Of a stretch of 9,488 bases of DNA, positions 6,083 to 9,488 are shown one piece after another (positions within the stretch are counted from its first letter, which is position 1; every line of letters begins with the position of its first letter). Location: positions 1 through 9,488 of the forward strand of contig JAKBBA010000117.1 in the NCBI GenBank assembly GCA_021808665.1, written 5' to 3'. The notes under the pieces are model-generated. The model was not told the origin of the DNA, ran no database searches, and was given only the letters and a program-made list of their open reading frames with translations. Position numbers and translations under genes: made by a program. The stretch comes from Actinomycetes bacterium. Its GTDB lineage: Bacteria; Actinomycetota; Acidimicrobiia; Acidimicrobiales; Palsa-688.

Positions 6083-6793
6083 ATGGCGACTGGAGCCTCC
6101 AAGGCCGAGATACTCTACGGCCATCTGAGGGCCGACATCCTCGCTGGTCGGCTTCACCCTGGCGCCCGTCTGCGCTACGGCGAGATGTGCGAGCGCTACG
6201 GCGCCAGCATGGGTGGCCTTCGCGAGGTACTGCTGAGACTTGCGGAGCAAGGATTGGTACGTGGCGAGCCTCAGCAAGGTTTTTGGGTGGCCGAACTGTC
6301 GCCTAGAGACCTTCGGGAGCTGACCGCAGCGCGTGTCGAACTTGAAACGTTGACGCTCCGTCACGCTCTCGTTGACGGCGACGTCGAGTGGGAGTCCCGA
6401 CTGCTTGCAGCCCACCACCGTCTGAGCCGCGCCCCCCAACTCGATCCAGACGGCAGCGGGCGACTTGCTGACGGTTGGGTCGCCGCCCACGCCGGGTACC
6501 ACACTGCACTGTTGGACGGATGTGCAAACGGCCGACTCAAGGCCATCGCTGCTTCCCTGCGCGATTCGGCAGAGCTATATCGGCGATGGTCCGTTCCCCT
6601 CGGCGACGAACGCGAACGCGACATCGCTGCCGAGCACGCTGCGCTCCTCGAAGCTGCATTGAGCCGCCGAGTCGACCTGGCAGTTTCCTGCCTCGCTGCG
6701 CACGTGCAGCACACAACCGACGTCCTGCTTGCCTCACCTGCTGCCGTAGACGATCCCACCGAAGCCAGCTACCGAGAGGACACCTCAGCATGA
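6083..6793 (+). CDS. GntR family transcriptional regulator, FCD subfamily
   Basis: A 236-residue dimeric DNA-binding regulator. Residues about 5-75 form the winged helix-turn-helix (LYGHLRADILAGRLHPG, then ASMGGLREVLLRLAEQGLV and the wing GEPQQGFWV). Residues about 78-215 form the helical FCD ligand domain. Metal or ligand-binding candidates are H140 (AGYHTALLDGCANGRL), H185 (EHAALL) and H207 (AAHVQHT), spaced as in metal-binding FCD proteins. The position four before H140, usually Asp or Asn, is H136. ATG 6083 has AAGG about 8 nt upstream. The gene is divergent from the catabolic operon and overlaps the next gene by ATGA. The likely role is repression of the operon, relieved by the substrate or an organic-acid intermediate; the ligand is unknown. 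Confidence 0.92.
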   Translation: MATGASKAEILYGHLRADILAGRLHPGARLRYGEMCERYGASMGGLREVLLRLAEQGLVRGEPQQGFWVAELSPRDLRELTAARVELETLTLRHALVDGDVEWESRLLAAHHRLSRAPQLDPDGSGRLADGWVAAHAGYHTALLDGCANGRLKAIAASLRDSAELYRRWSVPLGDERERDIAAEHAALLEAALSRRVDLAVSCLAAHVQHTTDVLLASPAAVDDPTEASYREDTSA

Positions 6794-7548
6794 GTACTGG
6801 GCTCGCCGTCACTGAGTGGGGAGCCGGTCCCTGCGTCGTGCTCATTCACGGAGGCACTCCTCAAGGCGGGGCCGTCGCGTTCGAAGCTCAGCGGCCGCTC
6901 GCAGAGCGGTGGAGGCTCATTCTGCCTGACCGTCCTGGCCACGGCGCGACACCCCGAGATGGTCGAGAGGATTTCGCACGCGACGCCGAACTCATCGCCC
7001 CGCTCCTCGACGGCGGCGCTCACCTGGTCGGGCACTCCTACGGTGGGATGGTCGCCCTCTGCATCGCCTCAGACCACCCCGAGACGGTGCGGTCACTCAC
7101 CCTCATCGAGCCGCCCGCCTATACCCTCGCAATAGACGACCCCGCCGTAGCTGAGATGCGTCGACGCAACAGGGAATTGTTCGAGAATCCACGTCTAGAG
7201 CCCGCCGCACTCGTGCGCTCCTTCTTCGAGCTCGTCGGAATAGACCTCCCCGTCGACATCCTCCCGCCTCAAGCCATCGCCGCCGTCGCCGGATCCCTAA
7301 CCGACATCCGCAACCCCGACGACGCCGAGTTCGACATGGCGAAACTCGCCTTGGGCCGCTACCCTCGCCTTGTGCTCACCTCTGGACGTATCTCTGGCTT
7401 CGAAGCCATCGCCAGGGCTTTCGTCATCAGCACAGGCGCGACGCACAAGATCATCCCTGGCACCGACCACACCGTCCAAAACGCCGGCGAGCCAGTAAAC
7501 AAACTCCTCGAGGCCCTCTGGTCGGATCCTTCATCGACGCCCCTCTAA
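6790..7548 (+). CDS. Alpha/beta hydrolase, possible meta-cleavage product hydrolase
   Basis: A 252-residue alpha/beta-hydrolase fold protein. The oxyanion-hole strand is VVLIHGG (16-22), the nucleophile elbow GHSYGG puts Ser at 83, and the catalytic His is probably H227 (GTDHTVQ). After the late strand PRLVLTSGR (192-200), where relatives such as MhpC carry the acidic residue, the sequence is ISGF without Asp. E107 at the end of strand 6 (LTLIEPP) is an alternative acid, a position used in haloalkane dehalogenases. The frame is open much further upstream (to 6475), but that part is antisense-free overlap with the regulator and looks unlike protein; the ATG at 6790, sharing ATGA with the regulator stop, gives a normal N-terminus. 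Context suggests hydrolysis of a ring-fission product or an ester/lactone in the pathway. Confidence 0.88.
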   Translation: MSTGLAVTEWGAGPCVVLIHGGTPQGGAVAFEAQRPLAERWRLILPDRPGHGATPRDGREDFARDAELIAPLLDGGAHLVGHSYGGMVALCIASDHPETVRSLTLIEPPAYTLAIDDPAVAEMRRRNRELFENPRLEPAALVRSFFELVGIDLPVDILPPQAIAAVAGSLTDIRNPDDAEFDMAKLALGRYPRLVLTSGRISGFEAIARAFVISTGATHKIIPGTDHTVQNAGEPVNKLLEALWSDPSSTPL

Positions 7549-7570
7549 CGACACGGGTTGCGTCGGTTAG
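7545..7570 (+). terminator. Stem-loop at the hydrolase stop codon
   Basis: CTAACGAC (7545-7552) pairs with GTCGGTTAG (7562-7570) with one bulged G and a 9-nt loop. It overlaps the hydrolase stop codon and could end the plus-strand transcript, but no T-tract follows, so it is not a canonical intrinsic terminator. Confidence 0.3.
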
Positions 7571-7605
7571 CCCGAGCAGAGATCGTACTTCCGGAATTTT
7601 GTTTT

Positions 7606-7625
7606 CTACGGCGGAACGACCGTAG
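7606..7625. terminator. Stem-loop CTACGG/CCGTAG in the convergent gap
   Basis: Perfect 6-bp arms (7606-7611 and 7620-7625) flank an 8-nt loop, between convergent genes. A T-rich run lies before the hairpin on the plus strand (A-rich after it on the minus strand), the wrong side for classic intrinsic termination. A role in bidirectional or Rho-assisted termination is possible. A third CTACGG occurs at 7661. Confidence 0.3.
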
Positions 7626-7632
7626 CCAATCA

Positions 7633-7657
7633 CGTTGACCACTCTCTTTGGTCAGCG
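7633..7657. terminator. Strong stem-loop in the convergent gap
   Basis: CGTTGACCA (7633-7641) pairs with TGGTCAGCG (7649-7657), nine pairs including one G-T, around a 7-nt loop. It lies 14 bp after the livM-type stop and about 85 bp past the hydrolase stop, where both convergent transcripts should end. There is no U-tract in either direction; such U-less hairpins are common at gene ends in actinobacteria. Confidence 0.42.
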
Positions 7658-7670
7658 GACCTACGGGGAC

Positions 7671-8708
7671 TCATGACGGAACGGTTCTCGAGGAAGCCTC
7701 GATTTTCCCAGCAAGGATGGACGGGTCCACGGTTCGTTCCGGCCGTCGCCCGAAACGAGGGCGCCGGCGAATAGTGCGTGTGAGAGTGGGCCAGAGGCCT
7801 TGGGGAGCGTACCGAACGATTATGATCAAAAGGGTGCCCTCAATAATGAGGCCGAAAGTGGCATGCGTCTCGAACTGTTTGGTCAGAAGGTAGTAGACGA
7901 CAACGGCGCCGACCGCTGGACCCGTCACCGTACCGATCCCGCCGACGATTGTCATCAGTAAAGCATTGATTGTCCAGCTGATGTTCAGCAACCCAGTGGG
8001 CTCGAACGTACCCTGTTGGAGGGCCACTAGCCCCCCAGCCAACGAGATCAATACACTGCTGATCACGAACGCAGCCAGTCGATGTCGGAAGGTTGAAACG
8101 CCCAGTGCCGCCGCTGCCCCCTCGTCGTCGCGAACAGCCATTAACCGCAAACCGAACCGGCTGCGCTTGACGATGATGGCGACCATGATGGCCACCGTGG
8201 CAACGACGACAGCAACCCGGTACAGGACCGCTTCATCGGGCGTCGATTGCACCGGGATGTTGAGCCCGGTCGAACCACCAGCAAACCGCCAGTTCAACAG
8301 CCATGCTTGCAGCCCTAGGGAGGCGGCCAGCGTGCCGATAGCGAAATAGCCCCCGCGCAGCCGAAGTAGCGGGAACGCCAGAATTACCGCCAGCGCACCT
8401 CCGACGAGCGTGCCCAGAACGAGAGCCGCAAGCCAACCAAGCCCATCGTGAAGTTCTAGAAGGCCGGTAGCGTAGGCCCCCGTGCCGACAAAGCCAGTGA
8501 CTCCGAGACTGATCGCCCCACCGAATCCGGCCAGGATGTTCCACGCCTCCGCGATGGCCAAATAAACCAGCATCGTTGTGGCCACCTCTGTTTGGTACGG
8601 ACCGAGCGCGGGGGAAGCGTTGATCCCAACGATGGAACAGAGCAGCACGGCGAGGAGGAAGATCGGGGTGCCGCGCGGCGAAATACGGCTCCGGATCAGA
8701 GTCATCAT
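7671..8708 (-). CDS. livM: Branched-chain amino acid type ABC transporter permease, LivM family
   Basis: Inner-membrane subunit of a HAAT-family ABC importer, which pairs with LivH, two ATPases and a binding protein. The 345 residues show many hydrophobic helices, including about 15-30, 43-60, 94-112, 120-138, 164-180, 211-228, 246-275 and 284-299. Family marks are NILAGFGGAISLGVTGFVGTGAY (57-79 region), LRLRGGYFAIGTLA (115-128) and the ATPase-contacting loop FGLRLMAVRDDEGAAAALGV (185-204). A basic tail of about 40 residues ends the protein. The start at 8708 overlaps the LivH stop as ATGA. In aromatic clusters Liv-type systems often import aromatic acids rather than leucine, so the symbol denotes family only. 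No ATPase gene follows; the gene ends facing the hydrolase. Confidence 0.93.
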   Translation of the reverse strand: MMTLIRSRISPRGTPIFLLAVLLCSIVGINASPALGPYQTEVATTMLVYLAIAEAWNILAGFGGAISLGVTGFVGTGAYATGLLELHDGLGWLAALVLGTLVGGALAVILAFPLLRLRGGYFAIGTLAASLGLQAWLLNWRFAGGSTGLNIPVQSTPDEAVLYRVAVVVATVAIMVAIIVKRSRFGLRLMAVRDDEGAAAALGVSTFRHRLAAFVISSVLISLAGGLVALQQGTFEPTGLLNISWTINALLMTIVGGIGTVTGPAVGAVVVYYLLTKQFETHATFGLIIEGTLLIIIVRYAPQGLWPTLTRTIRRRPRFGRRPERTVDPSILAGKIEASSRTVPS

Positions 8709-9488
8709 GCCATTATCCGCTTACCGAATAGACCGCTCGGACGGATGACAAGGACAACGAAAAACACCAGATACACGACAAGATCCCGGTAACCACCCCC
8801 AAACTGACCGACCGCCACCGATTGCACGAGGCCGAGGGCCAGACCGGCAACAAAAGTCCCTGCGACGTTACCGACCCCGCCGATGACCACGACGGCAATG
8901 CCGACCAGCAGGTACGAAGTCCCCGTGGTAGGTGTAAAGCTGAACGTGATGCCGAGAAGCACGCCACTTACCGAGGTAATGGCCGCGGCCACGGCAAACG
9001 TCAAGGCATAGACGCGCTCAATGTTGTAACCCATGAGGCCGGCGGTTGAGGAGTCGGCCGCCACTGCGCGTACGACCGCCCCGGCCCGCGTCCTGGTCAA
9101 GACTAGGTGAGTGACCGTACACAGGAGCGCCGCCACTATGAATGCGATCACGTAGGCGGTCCGGACCCGCACGCCGGCCACCTGGATCCCTCCGGTGGCG
9201 AACGAGGCCTGCAACGATTGGGTGTTGGCCGAGAAACCCTGGTTGAAGATGGCCTGGGCTATCAGGGAGATCCCGAATGTCGCCACCAGTGCGCTTTGGG
9301 CTGTCCGTAGCAATAGACCCGTGAGAAGAAAGCGCTGCACAAGATACCCAATGACGCCTACAAGGACCACGACAATTGGAATCGACGCAATCGCCCCCAG
9401 CCCGAGGTGGCGCGTGAGGAGAAGAGAGAGGTAAGCACCCCCGACCATCAACTCGCCATGGGCCAGGTTGATCAGCTTCAAGACGCCG
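8705..9488 (-). CDS. livH: Branched-chain amino acid type ABC transporter permease, LivH family (5' end outside window)
   Basis: Partner permease of the LivM protein. The reading frame runs through the window edge; the visible part begins with GVLKLINLAHGEL, which in LivH proteins lies about 30-40 residues from the N-terminus (usual form YGVLRVINFAHGE). About 261 codons are visible and the first transmembrane segment is missing. Other family features are the hydrophobic helices after LMVGGAY, the cytoplasmic loop TRTRAGAVVRAVAADSSTAGLMGYN, then GGVGNVAGTFVAGLALG and the C-terminal VLVIRPSGLFGKR. A TTG at 9481 is internal, not a start. The four-base overlap with the next gene implies one transcript. 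The ATPase and binding-protein genes, if present, would lie upstream beyond the window. Confidence 0.93.
   Translation of the reverse strand, partial: GVLKLINLAHGELMVGGAYLSLLLTRHLGLGAIASIPIVVVLVGVIGYLVQRFLLTGLLLRTAQSALVATFGISLIAQAIFNQGFSANTQSLQASFATGGIQVAGVRVRTAYVIAFIVAALLCTVTHLVLTRTRAGAVVRAVAADSSTAGLMGYNIERVYALTFAVAAAITSVSGVLLGITFSFTPTTGTSYLLVGIAVVVIGGVGNVAGTFVAGLALGLVQSVAVGQFGGGYRDLVVYLVFFVVLVIRPSGLFGKRIMA

Noticed and set aside
6475..6789. N-terminal extension of the alpha/beta hydrolase frame back to 6475
   Set aside because: It lies inside the GntR coding region, has an arginine/cysteine-rich unprotein-like composition, and the internal ATG at 6790 gives a normal hydrolase N-terminus with an ATGA overlap.
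7600..7625. Classic Rho-independent terminator after the hydrolase
   Set aside because: The hairpin is present, but the T-rich run precedes it on the plus strand and would be A-rich after it on the minus strand, so it lacks the required U-tract.
1..9488. CRISPR arrays, tRNA/rRNA genes, insertion sequences, prophage or defence genes
   Set aside because: No spaced direct repeats, cloverleaf-like segments, transposase motifs or terminal inverted repeats were seen on either strand; the window is explained by catabolic and transport genes.

Overview
The window reads as a GC-rich bacterial chromosome segment carrying a catabolic cluster for an aromatic or phenolic compound. Gene families, GTG starts, 4-nt stop/start overlaps and hairpins without U-tracts suggest an actinomycete (Rhodococcus/Mycobacterium type). 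No marker gene here fixes the taxonomy, so this is an inference.

Minus-strand catabolic block (5944 down to about 136). The order of transcription is: a fumarylacetoacetate-hydrolase (FAH) family enzyme, a two-domain VOC extradiol dioxygenase (4-nt overlap with the FAH gene), a 52-residue hypothetical ORF, and a class A flavoprotein hydroxylase. Next comes a decayed C-terminal piece of a CoA-transferase B subunit, a non-coding stretch of about 400 bp with inverted repeats, and a second, MhpA-like flavoprotein hydroxylase. The last ~125 bases hold a short ORF that faintly resembles the start of a GcvT-like O-demethylase.

Divergent control and hydrolase block (6083 to 7548, plus strand). A GntR/FCD regulator overlaps an alpha/beta hydrolase by ATGA. 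The 138-bp region between the divergent units holds a reasonable -35/-10 pair for the catabolic operon and several short inverted repeats that could be regulator sites.

Transport block (7671 to the window end, minus strand). Two branched-chain-amino-acid type ABC permeases lie here, LivM and a LivH cut by the window edge, convergent to the hydrolase. The gap between them holds three hairpins.

Together the genes outline: uptake by a Liv-type ABC importer, ring hydroxylation by one or both flavoproteins, extradiol ring cleavage by the VOC enzyme, then C-C bond hydrolysis or hydration by the alpha/beta hydrolase and the FAH protein, with GntR control by the substrate or an intermediate. The substrate cannot be read from the sequence. 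The flavoprotein + VOC dioxygenase + FAH set recalls meta-cleavage routes for hydroxyphenylpropionates and for flavonoid A-rings, but this is only an analogy. The most unusual items are the CoA-transferase relic, the small ORF that may couple translation to a hydroxylase lacking a Shine-Dalgarno, and the regulatory palindromes.
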